Below the pieces are notes generated by a model. It was not told where the DNA came from and made no database searches. It worked only from the letters and a program-made list of their open reading frames with translations. Source: Candidatus Gastranaerophilales bacterium (GTDB lineage Bacteria > Cyanobacteriota > Vampirovibrionia > Gastranaerophilales > Gastranaerophilaceae). From it: 64,000 bases of DNA. This document shows positions 51,022 through 61,343 of the stretch, one piece after another. The stretch covers positions 1-64,000 of the forward strand of contig CALVBW010000017.1 of the NCBI GenBank assembly GCA_944325945.1. The letters run 5' to 3'. Numbering within the stretch: the first letter of the stretch is position 1; each line of letters starts with the position of its first letter. The translations under genes were made by a program, and so were the position numbers.

Positions 51022-54000
51022 AATTTAAAAAGATTTTTCAAACCTTCTTTTGCGTCAATAAGCTGCTGTTTTGTATCCTCTACGGTATTTTTAATTGTTT
51101 CTTTAGCAGCTTCAAAGTCGCTTGTCACATCAAGTTCAGACGTATCGCAATCAGAAAGCCATTTGAAAGATTTCACGGAATTTGCACTGTCAATTCCGCC
51201 GTTAAATTCGACTTTAAAATCCTTATAAGCTTCACTGCCGGTAGAGAGAGCCGGAATATTTGAAACATTTTCATTTTCCGGATCGGTTGTCATGGAATCA
51301 ATCAAAACAGCTGTCAAAGCCCCGAATTTCGGGATATAAGAAGTCAGCTTATCAACGGACAAATCACCCAGAGGTCCGAGAACTGTAACAACTTTTTCAT
51401 CCAAACGTCCGAGCACAATGACATTTGTAGTTCCGTTCAAAAGATTATATCGTCCGGTAATATAATAAGCCATCAAAGGCCCAGACATGGTAACCGGTTC
51501 CAAATCAGTCCAGCCGCCTTTGAATTTCAAATTGCCGCTTATATTTTTAAATTCCGCAGTATTTTGAATAACCGGCAATGATGTAACAGATGTTACCGCA
51601 GCTTTCAAAATTGCGTTGCCGAGTATATTTTTTGCATAAAGCAAAGTATCAAAACGTCCGACATTCAAGAGTTTTCCGTTATTAATACTAAAAGAAGCCG
51701 AACCTGTAAGATTTTTCATCAAATCAATATCGGAAGCGCCGCGGGTTGCAATATCAGCATCAAAACCGAGTGTACCCGAAAGCGCGTTTTTAATTCCGGC
51801 AGCCCCTTCGATTGTTTTAACAGCGTTCATATCGGAGCCGGACATTTTTGCGGTAATTTTTCCGTCATTAATTCCGTACGAAATATTGCCGGAAATTTTT
51901 CCGCCGAAAGCGTCTGCTACAAGATTATTCAAATAAAACACACTGTAATTTTTCAATAAAAATGCACTTGCAAGATTTTCCGCAACAATTCCGCCGGATT
52001 TAAAAGTTTGCACGGTTGCGTTACCTTTCAGTAAAGGACCGTTAAGGTTTGCCACAAGATTTGTCATAGAAACAGCCATATCAGGAATTGATACGTCTGC
52101 AACACTGACAAGCCCCTTCACATAAGGATTTGCGACAGTTCCCGTAACATCAAGGTCCCCGCGGGCAGTAAGAGATGAATTTTTAAATCCCGGCACAGCC
52201 ATTGTAATTTTTTTAGGCACGGATACTCTTAAATTCAATTTTTGAGCGCATGAAAGATTGTTCACCGTCCCGTCAACAGTCAGTAAAGGATTATTCAAAC
52301 TGCCTGAGAATACACCTGTTTCCGTAAGCTTTGCCGTATCATCCGCAAGTTTTATATTTGAATTAATTATTGTTGTTTTACCTTTCAGATCATTAACATC
52401 AAGGATTGCCGCAAAATTTTGCACATCAGCAGCCGCATTGATTTTAATATTTTGATCTTTTGCGCCGCCTGTAATCTCTGCCTTAACAGGGATTTTACCT
52501 GAGGCGGATATCATCAATTCTTTCGGGAAAAGTGATTTAATATCGTTTCCTAAAAGCGAACCGGAGGCATTGATATTAATTTTCATCTTATCGTTAATAT
52601 AATTAGCGATTTTACCTGTCACATCAATTCTTGAATTATTAAACAAAAGATAAGCTTTTTTGATATCAATATCTTTTTGTCCGATAACGACCTCAGTCTC
52701 GGGCAAAGACACAACGGCAAGCGGATTAGAGACCTTTAATTCATTAGCTGTCAAATCGCCGGTGAAATTTTTACCGTCAGTATTTATAACAAATTTTGCG
52801 TCCGGCATGGTAATACGGGTGTTTGACGGCGTGTTTTTGATATCCAGATTTTTTACCGAAAGATTAACAGCAGGGATAATTTTTGACAGTTTGCCTGTCA
52901 AAGAAGCGTTAAGTGAAAGAGCACCGGAATTAAACTTATTTTCTTTCAAAAGCTGCACCTGACCGGCGGCAGCTATCAAGCCTTTTAGCAAAATATTTTC
53001 AGCCTCAATATGAAGATCCGTATCTGCATTGTTTTGAATTGTACCGTAAATTTTTAAAGGATGCCCCATTATTTCAACTCCGGCATCTTTAATATTTACC
53101 ATATTGTTAAAATCAATATCGGCTTTTATATTTTTCAAAGCGACATTATACTGCCTGTAATTCACGCTTGCCTGCGGGATTTTGAAATAACCGTCAGACT
53201 TTACGTGTTTTTTATTTGCTTTAATTGTAAAATCCGCGTCAATACCGCCGGTTGCCGAAAGTGTACGCAGGTCCTCAAAATTAAATGATTGAGCAATACA
53301 GTTCAAGATTTTAAACAAATTGTTAAACTGCGCATTTGAGATAAATTGCATATCTGCAGAGGGATTTTTGCCGAAATGAAATTTACCGTTAAGGGCTGTT
53401 TTTTCGTTTTCAGCAGAAAACAAATTAACATTGAGCTTTGCATTTTTACCTTTTGCATTAAAAATAACGGAGCTTGCGGGGAGCTTTTTACCGTCAACCA
53501 GCATAGAAAGATTTGAAATATCCGCACTGCCTGTAACCTCAGGAGATTCAAAATTTCCGGAGGTTTTTAAATCCATATTCAAAGCACATGTCAGCTCTGT
53601 TTTGTAAAGTGCCTTAAACATATCCATAAAATTGAATACAAAATTTTCTTCAGCCTTTTTTTCTACTTGAGGCTGCGGATTAAAAACAAGGTCATTCAGC
53701 GAAATATCCGGCATAAGCTTGTTAAACAATTTCACGTCATACTTGAATTGTTCTCTATTATTAAGTGTCAAATTACCTTTAGCGGAAAATTTAACTTTTT
53801 TATCCAGAACAAAATCGGAAAGCTTCATATTCTGACCGGAGAGGGTATACTCGTTTTTTGACGCCATGTCAATGAACGTCAAAGTATAAGTGCCGACTGA
53901 AATATCAGGTAATTTATTTGATAACTTAAACCCGAGAGGCAAAGGTTCCGCAGTTTTTGGCGCGGCATCCGGATCAGGCTGAGGCATATATTCTTCAAGC

Positions 54001-54386
54001 AAAAATCTGCCGTCCTGACGGACTTTCAATTCAGCCTCAACACTTTCAACAGATGCGGAATCAGCTTCAATTCTGCCGGTTAAAAGCGGCAAAAGCGATA
54101 ATTTAGCCTTGAAATTATCCGCTGACAAAAATTTTTCACCGTCGGGAAGAGTAAATTCAGCATGCCCGACTTTAATTCCGGCGGTAAGTTTAGGCGTTGT
54201 CACGACTCCGAGTTTTTCAAGTTTTATGTCAAATCCTGAGGCGTCTTCAAGCATTTTTTCTATCTGCGGCGCATACGAATTTAAAACAGGCGATATAATC
54301 AAGGGCGACACAAGGAACAATACGTAAAATACGAGCAAAACCGCTCCCGTAATAAGACCCGCTCTTTTTAATTTATTCAAATCCAT
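51018..54386 (-). CDS. AsmA-like giant envelope protein
   Basis: 1122 residues. An N-terminal signal-anchor (about 11-32) is followed by VLNSYAPQIEKMLEDASGFDIKLEKL, the usual AsmA opening. A long repetitive beta region follows with Asn/Lys/Leu-rich strands (LKISN, GNL, DVTGKI) and an AsmA-like C-terminal domain near LNVGRFDTLLYAKNILG, then a VLGPLGDLSVDKLTSY segment. Such proteins (AsmA, TamB, YhdP) form hydrophobic grooves that carry phospholipids between inner and outer membrane. 40 bases after miaA; last gene of the sigma-gcvPB operon. Confidence 0.8.
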   Translation of the reverse strand: MDLNKLKRAGLITGAVLLVFYVLFLVSPLIISPVLNSYAPQIEKMLEDASGFDIKLEKLGVVTTPKLTAGIKVGHAEFTLPDGEKFLSADNFKAKLSLLPLLTGRIEADSASVESVEAELKVRQDGRFLLEEYMPQPDPDAAPKTAEPLPLGFKLSNKLPDISVGTYTLTFIDMASKNEYTLSGQNMKLSDFVLDKKVKFSAKGNLTLNNREQFKYDVKLFNKLMPDISLNDLVFNPQPQVEKKAEENFVFNFMDMFKALYKTELTCALNMDLKTSGNFESPEVTGSADISNLSMLVDGKKLPASSVIFNAKGKNAKLNVNLFSAENEKTALNGKFHFGKNPSADMQFISNAQFNNLFKILNCIAQSFNFEDLRTLSATGGIDADFTIKANKKHVKSDGYFKIPQASVNYRQYNVALKNIKADIDFNNMVNIKDAGVEIMGHPLKIYGTIQNNADTDLHIEAENILLKGLIAAAGQVQLLKENKFNSGALSLNASLTGKLSKIIPAVNLSVKNLDIKNTPSNTRITMPDAKFVINTDGKNFTGDLTANELKVSNPLAVVSLPETEVVIGQKDIDIKKAYLLFNNSRIDVTGKIANYINDKMKININASGSLLGNDIKSLFPKELMISASGKIPVKAEITGGAKDQNIKINAAADVQNFAAILDVNDLKGKTTIINSNIKLADDTAKLTETGVFSGSLNNPLLTVDGTVNNLSCAQKLNLRVSVPKKITMAVPGFKNSSLTARGDLDVTGTVANPYVKGLVSVADVSIPDMAVSMTNLVANLNGPLLKGNATVQTFKSGGIVAENLASAFLLKNYSVFYLNNLVADAFGGKISGNISYGINDGKITAKMSGSDMNAVKTIEGAAGIKNALSGTLGFDADIATRGASDIDLMKNLTGSASFSINNGKLLNVGRFDTLLYAKNILGNAILKAAVTSVTSLPVIQNTAEFKNISGNLKFKGGWTDLEPVTMSGPLMAYYITGRYNLLNGTTNVIVLGRLDEKVVTVLGPLGDLSVDKLTSYIPKFGALTAVLIDSMTTDPENENVSNIPALSTGSEAYKDFKVEFNGGIDSANSVKSFKWLSDCDTSELDVTSDFEAAKETIKNTVEDTKQQLIDAKEGLKNLFKF

Positions 54387-54426
54387 AACACAAACCCCTT
54401 TTTAAAAATATATTATCAAATTTTAA

Positions 54427-55296
54427 TCATTTTTTCAACTTTTCAGGATAAACATTCCATTTTATCTCCGGATTTTTTCTGAACCAGGTGAGCTGACGCT
54501 TGGCATAACGTCTTGTATTTTGTTTAAGCTTATCAACAGCCTCCTCAAGCGTAAATTCCCCGTCCAGATACTGAATAACCTCCTGATACCCTATTGTATA
54601 TAAAAGATTAGGAATACGCCCGTGCTTTTGAAGCAATTTTTTTGTTTCATCGACCAGACCCGAATTAATCATTTCATCAACACGCATATTAATTCTCTCA
54701 TACAAAACATCCCGCGGATAATTCAGACCTATCCATTCAACATCATATTCCGGATTATTAATTTTTTGCGCAAGAGGTCTGCCTGTTTTTTTAACGATTT
54801 CAATAGCACGGATAAGTTTTTTTCTGTCGTTTTTATCAATATTTTGTGCCGCAGCAGGGTCAATTGCCGCCAGAATACCCGACAAATCCTCTTGGGCACG
54901 CAATTGTTCCCTTAATTCATAATCAGGTTCAACTTTGGGAAGGTCATAATTCATCAGCAGAATATTTATATAAAGCCCTGTTCCGCCTGCAACTATCGGA
55001 ATTTTTCCGCGACTGCGGATGTCATTAATAACTTTCTTTGCTTCATTTGCATAAAGTCCTGCGGAATAATCCTCTTCGGGCTCCGCAATATCAATCATAT
55101 AATGCGGAATACCTCCGCGCTCTTCAATTGAAGGTTTTGCCGTTCCAATGTCAAATCCTTTATAAACAAGCCTTGAATCAGCAGAAATTATCTCTCCGTC
55201 AATTTTTTGCGCCAATTCAACCGCAAATTTTGTTTTGCCGCTTGCAGTAGGACCAACTACCGCTATTACTTTATTCTTCAACGAATTCTCTTTCAT
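54427..55296 (-). CDS. miaA: tRNA dimethylallyltransferase MiaA
   Basis: 289 residues, normal. P-loop VVGPTASGKTKFAVELA, SADSRLVYKGFDIGTAKP, GGTGLYINILL, and RRYAKRQLTWFRKNPEIKW. Adds the isopentenyl group to A37 of UNN-decoding tRNAs. Overlaps the upstream membrane-protein gene by 26 bases. Confidence 0.96.
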   Translation of the reverse strand: MKENSLKNKVIAVVGPTASGKTKFAVELAQKIDGEIISADSRLVYKGFDIGTAKPSIEERGGIPHYMIDIAEPEEDYSAGLYANEAKKVINDIRSRGKIPIVAGGTGLYINILLMNYDLPKVEPDYELREQLRAQEDLSGILAAIDPAAAQNIDKNDRKKLIRAIEIVKKTGRPLAQKINNPEYDVEWIGLNYPRDVLYERINMRVDEMINSGLVDETKKLLQKHGRIPNLLYTIGYQEVIQYLDGEFTLEEAVDKLKQNTRRYAKRQLTWFRKNPEIKWNVYPEKLKK

Positions 55297-56098
55297 AATA
55301 CAAAAATATTAACATCACCAGATACACAAGAAAATAAAAATACACAACCGTCATTATAAAATACAAAATCGGATTAAATAACGAAAAGGTATTAATAAAA
55401 GAAAGAATAAAGTTCAAAACAGTGATAAAAACAAACAGTTTCAAACATCTGCCGAACCTGTGAAAGATTTTTTTAACGGAATTCACAAGTGCCGCAAACG
55501 GATTACGGCTGGCAAAAACAATTTCCGGCGCCCAGAGCATAAACAAAAATGACATCACGGTTGTTGTTGCCAGAAACAGCATATTCCAATTATTCAATTT
55601 TATAAGCTGTTCAAACGACAGAGAATCCAAAAAAGCTTTCATATCGGCAGCAGAGGACAAAACATTCTTCAATTGTTCGGGATTAAGGTCAAGTTTGCCT
55701 ATAAAATGCATTCCAAACTGAAAAACGCACGCACCGGCTAATGCAATAATACATACAGCAATTATAATCATGCCGGTGTAAGACAAAAAATATTTTCCGA
55801 TACCTGCGGGAATTGTTTTTAAGAGGTTAAAAGTGGCTTTTGCCCTGTCAGTATCCAGCACAAAAACCTGCTTTGACAATTTTACCGCCTTTTTAACCAT
55901 ATAAAACCATCCGGCAAGAAAAGCCGCGGTCATAACAAGTACCGTAACCGATGAAAGTAACACAAGCGGCAAAGAATTAACCGTTTCACGCGAAAAAGAA
56001 ACGTATAACGACAAAATCCACATGAATAAAATCAAAGGAAACGCAATTATTATACAGTCATTTGTAATTCCTATAGCATCTTTAAAAAGTTTTCCCAT
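55271..56098 (-). CDS. Polytopic membrane protein of unknown function
   Basis: 275 residues with about six transmembrane helices: 15-35, 45-68, 107-127, 172-192, 222-240 and 243-268. Loops are short. The topology resembles the YciC/glycerophosphoryl-diester-type membrane domains, but no motif settles it. Lies between the activase-related gene (11 bases upstream) and miaA (26-base overlap) in one operon. Confidence 0.7.
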   Translation of the reverse strand: MGKLFKDAIGITNDCIIIAFPLILFMWILSLYVSFSRETVNSLPLVLLSSVTVLVMTAAFLAGWFYMVKKAVKLSKQVFVLDTDRAKATFNLLKTIPAGIGKYFLSYTGMIIIAVCIIALAGACVFQFGMHFIGKLDLNPEQLKNVLSSAADMKAFLDSLSFEQLIKLNNWNMLFLATTTVMSFLFMLWAPEIVFASRNPFAALVNSVKKIFHRFGRCLKLFVFITVLNFILSFINTFSLFNPILYFIMTVVYFYFLVYLVMLIFLYYEREFVEE

Positions 56099-56109
56099 AT
56101 TTTGACCTC

Positions 56110-57249
56110 TTACACCGCAAGCTGCTGTTTTTCTTCAAGATTTTTTTTGCGTTTTCTGCGTTTCATCAAGTCGACAAATGCCTCAAGACGCGTCAGATAA
56201 CCCGCTTTTCCCGTTTGTTCATCCATAATTAAAGGCAGAATAGGAATTTCACAGTTTTCTCTCATTGCCGGAAAAATATTCTGCGACATAATCTCAGGCA
56301 TACAGGTAAACGGGCTTATGTGAATAATTCCGTCAATGCCGCGCTCATTTGCATAAGCGACGTCAGACACACACTCAAGCGCGTCGCCGCCTATATCACG
56401 CATCAAATAAGGTTTTGCGAGCCTGTTTGCACGCTGAAGGTGTGTTTCGCCTTTTCTGAACATCTTAGGTATTATAGCGTCTTTTAAAAAGCTGCTTACC
56501 GTCAAACTTTTTCTGACCTGAACGCCCATTGCGCCGAGTTCTTTTTCAATATTCTGATTTGAGAAAGGATCGCACACGAGGAAAATTTCACCTGTAATAT
56601 CAACATACAAAACTTCTTTATTCTTGTCGATTTTAACCTTATCCATCACCGCAAAAGCTTTCTTTTTAGCTTTTCTGAGCTTCCAGAAAGAATCCTCCGC
56701 ATCCACGATTTTCAAAGCTTTATTAAACGCCTTTTCAGCGTCGCCGCTGTTGATTTCACGTGCTCTCAGGTAAGCGAGCTTTGTTTCCAGATCATCAACA
56801 AGAAAAACCTTTCTTATCGCCGTTATAATTGCATTAAGGAACATAAACGGTCTGTTTTTGCCCGTAACTTCCCTCAAGAATCTATACATTCCTTCAATTC
56901 CGTCATAGAGCTGAAGTTCAATATATTTTGCGTCATATCCCAGATCGTGCAGGGCGTTTTGAATGCATTTACCGTATTCGCCGAGCCTGCAAATTCCCGG
57001 AGACGTAATCATCGCAACGTAATCCGCACCGCCTTCAAGCGCCTCAATGAAGTTGCCGAGGATTAATTTATACGGCAGACAAATAGCTTCCGGCGAATGT
57101 TTTGTGCCGAGAGAAAGCGTTTTTTTACTTGTATATGGTTCAATAAAAGGCTCAACGCCTACTTTTCTCAACGCACATGACCAGGCAATATATATAAGCC
57201 CCATATGCGGGAATGCTACTTTTTTCAACTTTTTATCATGTTTTTTCAT
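56110..57249 (-). CDS. Acyl-CoA dehydratase activase-related protein (DUF2229-like)
   Basis: 379 residues. Recognisable features are AFPHMGLIYIAWSCALRKVGVEPFIEPYTSKKTLSLGTKHSPEAICLPYK in part, a Cys pair in CRLGEYGKC, and ISPFTCMPEIMSQNIFPAM, the Cys-containing motif of the 2-hydroxyacyl-CoA dehydratase/activase-like family. Members bind a [4Fe-4S] cluster. No ATPase (BcrD/HgdC-like) subunit or dehydratase genes are adjacent, so the electron acceptor is unknown. Confidence 0.75.
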   Translation of the reverse strand: MKKHDKKLKKVAFPHMGLIYIAWSCALRKVGVEPFIEPYTSKKTLSLGTKHSPEAICLPYKLILGNFIEALEGGADYVAMITSPGICRLGEYGKCIQNALHDLGYDAKYIELQLYDGIEGMYRFLREVTGKNRPFMFLNAIITAIRKVFLVDDLETKLAYLRAREINSGDAEKAFNKALKIVDAEDSFWKLRKAKKKAFAVMDKVKIDKNKEVLYVDITGEIFLVCDPFSNQNIEKELGAMGVQVRKSLTVSSFLKDAIIPKMFRKGETHLQRANRLAKPYLMRDIGGDALECVSDVAYANERGIDGIIHISPFTCMPEIMSQNIFPAMRENCEIPILPLIMDEQTGKAGYLTRLEAFVDLMKRRKRKKNLEEKQQLAV

Positions 57250-57254
57250 ATTTT

Positions 57255-58679
57255 TTATCCTTGAAATTTCAAATCGGGGTGACGTGCTGCAAGCGTTTCA
57301 TCAACACGCTTAACAGGGGTTGAATGAGGAGCCGAAATCAACTTTTCCGGATTAATTTCAGCCTCTTTTGCAATTTTTATCATAATATCTGCAAATTCAT
57401 CCATTTTTTCCTTAGTTTCGGATTCCGTCGGCTCAATCATGATAGCTTCATGGACAATCAGCGGGAAATAAACCGTCGGCGGATGGGTATTTTCATCCAT
57501 AAGCGCCTTTGCAATATTCAAAGTTGAAACTCCGTTTTCATGCTTTTGCTTTTCACCGGACAGAACAAATTCATGCATACAAACTTCGTCATACGGCAAA
57601 TCATAATACTTTTTGAGCTTTTCTTTTAAGTAATTTGCGTTCAAAACAGCATTTTCAGATGCATTTTTAAGATTTTTGCCCATCATAAGAATATAAGCAT
57701 ACGCCTTAACCAGAACGCCAAAATTCCCGTAAAAAGCCTTAACAGAGCCGATTGAATGTTTTATATTATAATTTCTGAAATATTTTTGTCCGTCAAAATC
57801 AACAAAAGGCGCAGGCAAAAATTCTTTCAAAGCTTCCGTAACACAAACGGGACCTGCACCCGGACCTCCGCCGCCGTGCGGGGTTGCCATGGTTTTGTGC
57901 AAATTCAAATGCACAACGTCAAACCCCATAAGCTCAGGGTTTGTATAGCCCATTATCGCATTGAAATTTGCGCCGTCATAGTACAAAAGCGAGCCGTTTT
58001 CGTGCATTAGACGCGAAATTTCAAGCACATTTTCTTCAAAAAGCCCGAGAGTATTCGGATTAGTCATCATAATTGCGGCAACATCTTTGTCCAAAACGGA
58101 TTTCAAAGCTTCAATGTCAACCTGTCCTCTGTCGTTTGATTTAATTTCAACAATATCAAACCCGCACATTTTCGCACTTGCAGGGTTTGTACCGTGTGCG
58201 GAATCAGGGATAATAACCTTTTTACGCAAATCGCCTTTTGTCTCAAAATATTTTTTAATAATCATCATGCCAGTCAATTCACCGTGCGCGCCTGCAGACG
58301 GCTGGAGCGTAACCGCATCCATTCCTGTCAAAGTTTTCAAAGCCTCCTGCAGCTTATACATCAATTCAAGAGCGCCCTGACAATCCGCATCATCAGCCAG
58401 CGGGTGAAGATTACCGAAATCTTCCAGAGATGCAAGAAATTCATTTACTTTCGGGTTATATTTCATTGTGCAGGAGCCAAGCGGGTAAAAACCTTTTTCA
58501 ATACAAAAATTTCTGTCGGAAAGCTCTTTATAGTGACGCATAACATCCAATTCACCAAGCTGCGGCAGACCTATTTTTTCACTTCTCAATAACGAGCTGT
58601 CGAGAAATGAAACATCCATATTTTCGTCCGTCAAATTAATCCCGTCAACACCGTTTGATTTTTCAAATATAGTTTTCAT
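57255..58679 (-). CDS. gcvPB: Glycine dehydrogenase (decarboxylating) subunit 2
   Basis: 474 residues, the size of the B subunit of two-subunit P-protein. PLP Lys lies in LNLHKTMATPHGGGGPGAGPVCV; also EKGFYPLGSCTMKYNPK, QPSAGAHGELTGMMII, and HGTNPASAKMCGF. Part of the glycine cleavage system. Its partners gcvPA, gcvT and gcvH are not next to it. It starts one base after the sigma-factor stop. Confidence 0.95.
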   Translation of the reverse strand: MKTIFEKSNGVDGINLTDENMDVSFLDSSLLRSEKIGLPQLGELDVMRHYKELSDRNFCIEKGFYPLGSCTMKYNPKVNEFLASLEDFGNLHPLADDADCQGALELMYKLQEALKTLTGMDAVTLQPSAGAHGELTGMMIIKKYFETKGDLRKKVIIPDSAHGTNPASAKMCGFDIVEIKSNDRGQVDIEALKSVLDKDVAAIMMTNPNTLGLFEENVLEISRLMHENGSLLYYDGANFNAIMGYTNPELMGFDVVHLNLHKTMATPHGGGGPGAGPVCVTEALKEFLPAPFVDFDGQKYFRNYNIKHSIGSVKAFYGNFGVLVKAYAYILMMGKNLKNASENAVLNANYLKEKLKKYYDLPYDEVCMHEFVLSGEKQKHENGVSTLNIAKALMDENTHPPTVYFPLIVHEAIMIEPTESETKEKMDEFADIMIKIAKEAEINPEKLISAPHSTPVKRVDETLAARHPDLKFQG

Positions 58680-59285
58680 CTAGATAATCCCCTGCCTTGC
58701 CAAATCTTTTTTAATCTTGTCCAATCCTGATTGAATAATTCTTGAAATTCTGGATTGTGAAATATTAAATTCTTCCGATATTTCTCTCAGTTTTTTCTCT
58801 TTAAAAAACTTATATTCAATCAATTCTCTTTCACGCTCCGAAAGTTTTTTCATGGATTCCATAATTTCATGTTTCAATTCAACGAATTCAATGGATTCTT
58901 CGGGATTTCTGTCCTCGGACTTAATCTGAGTAGGGACTTCGGCATCCTGCATTTCGTCAATCGAGAGGATAGTTTTATAGACTTCTTCACGCAAATTGTT
59001 ATCGTATTCTTCTTCTGTTTGTTTTTTGTTTTTCAAAGAATACCATTTATAGCGTCTTCTGACCTCATTTCTGATAGCCCACTTGATTGCGGTTGAAAGA
59101 TAAGTATTATTGAAATCCTCAGGCTTATGGCTTTTAAAAAGCACATAAAGCGTATGATTGCCTATATTAATCAATTCCGGCAGCTCAATTAAATGTGAAG
59201 ATGAGAACTTCTGGTACTCCACTTTTGCAATCATTTCTATTAAATCTTTATAATCTCTCAGATTGACTTTTGGCGTTGCCGGCAT
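58680..59285 (-). CDS. Sigma-70 family RNA polymerase sigma factor
   Basis: 201 residues. Region 2 is recognisable (LPELINIGNHTLYVLFKSH, then LSTAIKWAIRNEVRRRYK) and region 4 is complete: LSERERELIEYKFFKEKKLREISEEFNISQSRISRIIQSGLDKIKK with a helix-turn-helix. Region 3 is short or absent. This resembles alternative sigma factors of the FliA/SigF/SigB class rather than ECF. First gene of the operon leading to gcvPB, miaA and the AsmA giant. Weak GGGAT Shine-Dalgarno. Confidence 0.88.
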   Translation of the reverse strand: MPATPKVNLRDYKDLIEMIAKVEYQKFSSSHLIELPELINIGNHTLYVLFKSHKPEDFNNTYLSTAIKWAIRNEVRRRYKWYSLKNKKQTEEEYDNNLREEVYKTILSIDEMQDAEVPTQIKSEDRNPEESIEFVELKHEIMESMKKLSERERELIEYKFFKEKKLREISEEFNISQSRISRIIQSGLDKIKKDLARQGII

Positions 59286-59397
59286 GACTTGGATCCCTAA
59301 CCATATTTACAATTACATAATATCAAAAAAAATTATAGCAGACAAGAGGATGTAATTTTCCTTAACATAAATTATTTTTCTTAAAAAAGGAGAAAAA

Positions 59398-60267
59398 ATG
59401 AACGTACTATTCTGCACTGACGGATCAAAAATAAGCTATGACGCAGTAAAAAACTTTGCACACTGGGTAAAAAACGCGACCGTTGATATAATTTGCGTAA
59501 TTGATTGGAGTTTTTTACCCGATAATACGATAATAGAAGAAAACGGTTTTGTAACAAGCTGCCGCAACAATGCAGACTGCATACTTAAAAAGGCTGAAGA
59601 AGAAATTAACGCAACCGGATTAACTGTCGGCGAAAAGATTAAACACTGCGGAGCAGTTGTTGAAAGTATACTTGAACAACTTGATAAAAAAAATTACGAT
59701 ATGGTGATTTTGGGTTCGCACGGCAAAAAAGGTATCCAAATCTGGCTCGGGTCAGTGTCAAGAGAAGTGCTTGAAGCCGCAAAAATTCCCGCATACATAT
59801 CTAAACAGGCAAACAGCGGCAAAAATGTCTTATTTACAACAGACGGAACGGAAGTTTCCATAAATACAACTCAAAAAGCAATAGAAACACTTGATTTATC
59901 TGACAAAAACATTTATATCTGCACGGTGACGGAAAATCCGGATTTGTTATTTTTGGAAGGCACGCTTGACGCCAACTGGATGATGGCAATAAGAACACAG
60001 CAGCAAATATATTCGGACAGTGCAATCAAAACCCTGCTGGCACTATTTGAAAAATACAATCTTCAAGTTAAACAAAGCAGAATTTTAGAAGGTGTACCAG
60101 CCCAAAGCATACTAAATTACGCAAGGGAAGAAAACATCGACATGATTGTCACGGGTTCTAAAGTAAAAACAAAAATGCAAAGCTTTTTACTGGATTCAGT
60201 AAGCAAACGCGTTGTCGAAAACGTAAAAAGCGATGCATTTGTAATAAAAATTCCCTACCAGGGATAA
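59398..60267 (+). CDS. Tandem universal stress protein
   Basis: 289 residues with two Usp domains (about 1-140 and 141-289). The first keeps the ATP-binding G-2x-G-9x-G-S motif (GSHGKKGIQIWLGSVS). In the second it is degraded (TGSKVKTKMQSFLLDSVS), so only one site probably binds nucleotide. AAAAGGAG Shine-Dalgarno. Its stop overlaps the convergent pilin-like gene by 13 bases. Confidence 0.9.
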   Translation: MNVLFCTDGSKISYDAVKNFAHWVKNATVDIICVIDWSFLPDNTIIEENGFVTSCRNNADCILKKAEEEINATGLTVGEKIKHCGAVVESILEQLDKKNYDMVILGSHGKKGIQIWLGSVSREVLEAAKIPAYISKQANSGKNVLFTTDGTEVSINTTQKAIETLDLSDKNIYICTVTENPDLLFLEGTLDANWMMAIRTQQQIYSDSAIKTLLALFEKYNLQVKQSRILEGVPAQSILNYAREENIDMIVTGSKVKTKMQSFLLDSVSKRVVENVKSDAFVIKIPYQG

Positions 60268-61343
60268 TCATCTTTAATCTGCCAGCCGTCATAAAAAATC
60301 AATGCCGCGCACCAGTAACCTTTCTTGTTGCTGTTACAAGAATAACCATTTGATGAACTAAGTACATAATCTCTTGAATATATGCCGTCAGGAAAACGCC
60401 ATGTTTGAGCTGTTCCGGCATCACCAAGCGGTCTGAGGCCATATTCGGAACTCATAAAAAATAAAAAAGTATCTTTTCCGACTGTATTGGGTTCTTTTGT
60501 GCCATTCACATCAATTCCGATCCATAATCCGCCTTCTACCACACCATTAAGATTTGCGCTAATCAATGAACCGTCAGATAATACAAAATGCGTGGCACGA
60601 GTAGAAACAGGTGCATAAGTGGTACCTGAATAATCCGAGCCGTTCAAGTTGTATCTGGGCGCCACATCCCAGAGCTCAGCAGACGTAAAATTTTTGGAAG
60701 ATACAATATAATCGGCAAAATATTTCGCAAAAAACTCTTTTCCGTTCAAGGATGTATCCCATCTTTCAACAGGACCGTTCACGTTCTGTGACATTAATAT
60801 TGCCTGCTGAACCGTACTGTAAGCTTTTTTCAGAGCAGTCACGGTTTGTTTCTTCTGATATTTTGAAATCAAAGTAGGAATTGTCATTGCCGCCACAATC
60901 CCGATTATGCCGAGGGTTATTAAAACTTCTGCTAAAGTAAAGGCGGCTTTTTTAGAAGATACTAAGTTACTAAGACAGTAAGGCACTAAGTGTTTACTGT
61001 GAGCTTCGCTCACTAATTTGTCATCCTGAACTTGTTTGACTACTTTTTCCAAAATCTTTGATTTTGTGAAAAATGTCCGGTTTTTCCGCAGGATCTCTGA
61101 TTTATAATTCATCACATTAGAATTATAATTTGTTTTATATATTGTGTCAATTGTTTTGGTATATTTTCTGTCGGCTTGGTAATGCCGACCCACTAATTTT
61201 TCCCTCCCGCCCTTGAGGAACAAAGGGAGCCAACGAGGTACGAGTTGTGCGACCCTGTTTCCGGAACGTAGTGAAGGTGGGAGGGTTAGGGTGGGGGGAT
61301 GCTTGAGATCCTGAATCAAGTTCAGGATGACATGGTAAGTCAC
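60255..61343 (-). CDS. Type IV pilin-like protein behind a poly-G leader (locus 3)
   Basis: The readable frame is 362 residues from GTG 61343. The prepilin signal SSKKAAFTLAEVLITLGIIG lies about 130 residues in, far beyond a normal leader. A globular domain follows with GIDVNGTKEPNTVGKDTFLF and the ending WQIKDDYPW. The frame remains open upstream through repeats all the way to 61528. With one extra G in the G9 tract it joins the strong ATG at 61564 as 437 codons. The region before the signal is translated repeat DNA (LVGRHYQADRKYTKTI, KQVQDD, VSEAH), shared with locus 1. Confidence 0.8.
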   Translation of the reverse strand: MTYHVILNLIQDLKHPPTLTLPPSLRSGNRVAQLVPRWLPLFLKGGREKLVGRHYQADRKYTKTIDTIYKTNYNSNVMNYKSEILRKNRTFFTKSKILEKVVKQVQDDKLVSEAHSKHLVPYCLSNLVSSKKAAFTLAEVLITLGIIGIVAAMTIPTLISKYQKKQTVTALKKAYSTVQQAILMSQNVNGPVERWDTSLNGKEFFAKYFADYIVSSKNFTSAELWDVAPRYNLNGSDYSGTTYAPVSTRATHFVLSDGSLISANLNGVVEGGLWIGIDVNGTKEPNTVGKDTFLFFMSSEYGLRPLGDAGTAQTWRFPDGIYSRDYVLSSSNGYSCNSNKKGYWCAALIFYDGWQIKDDYPW

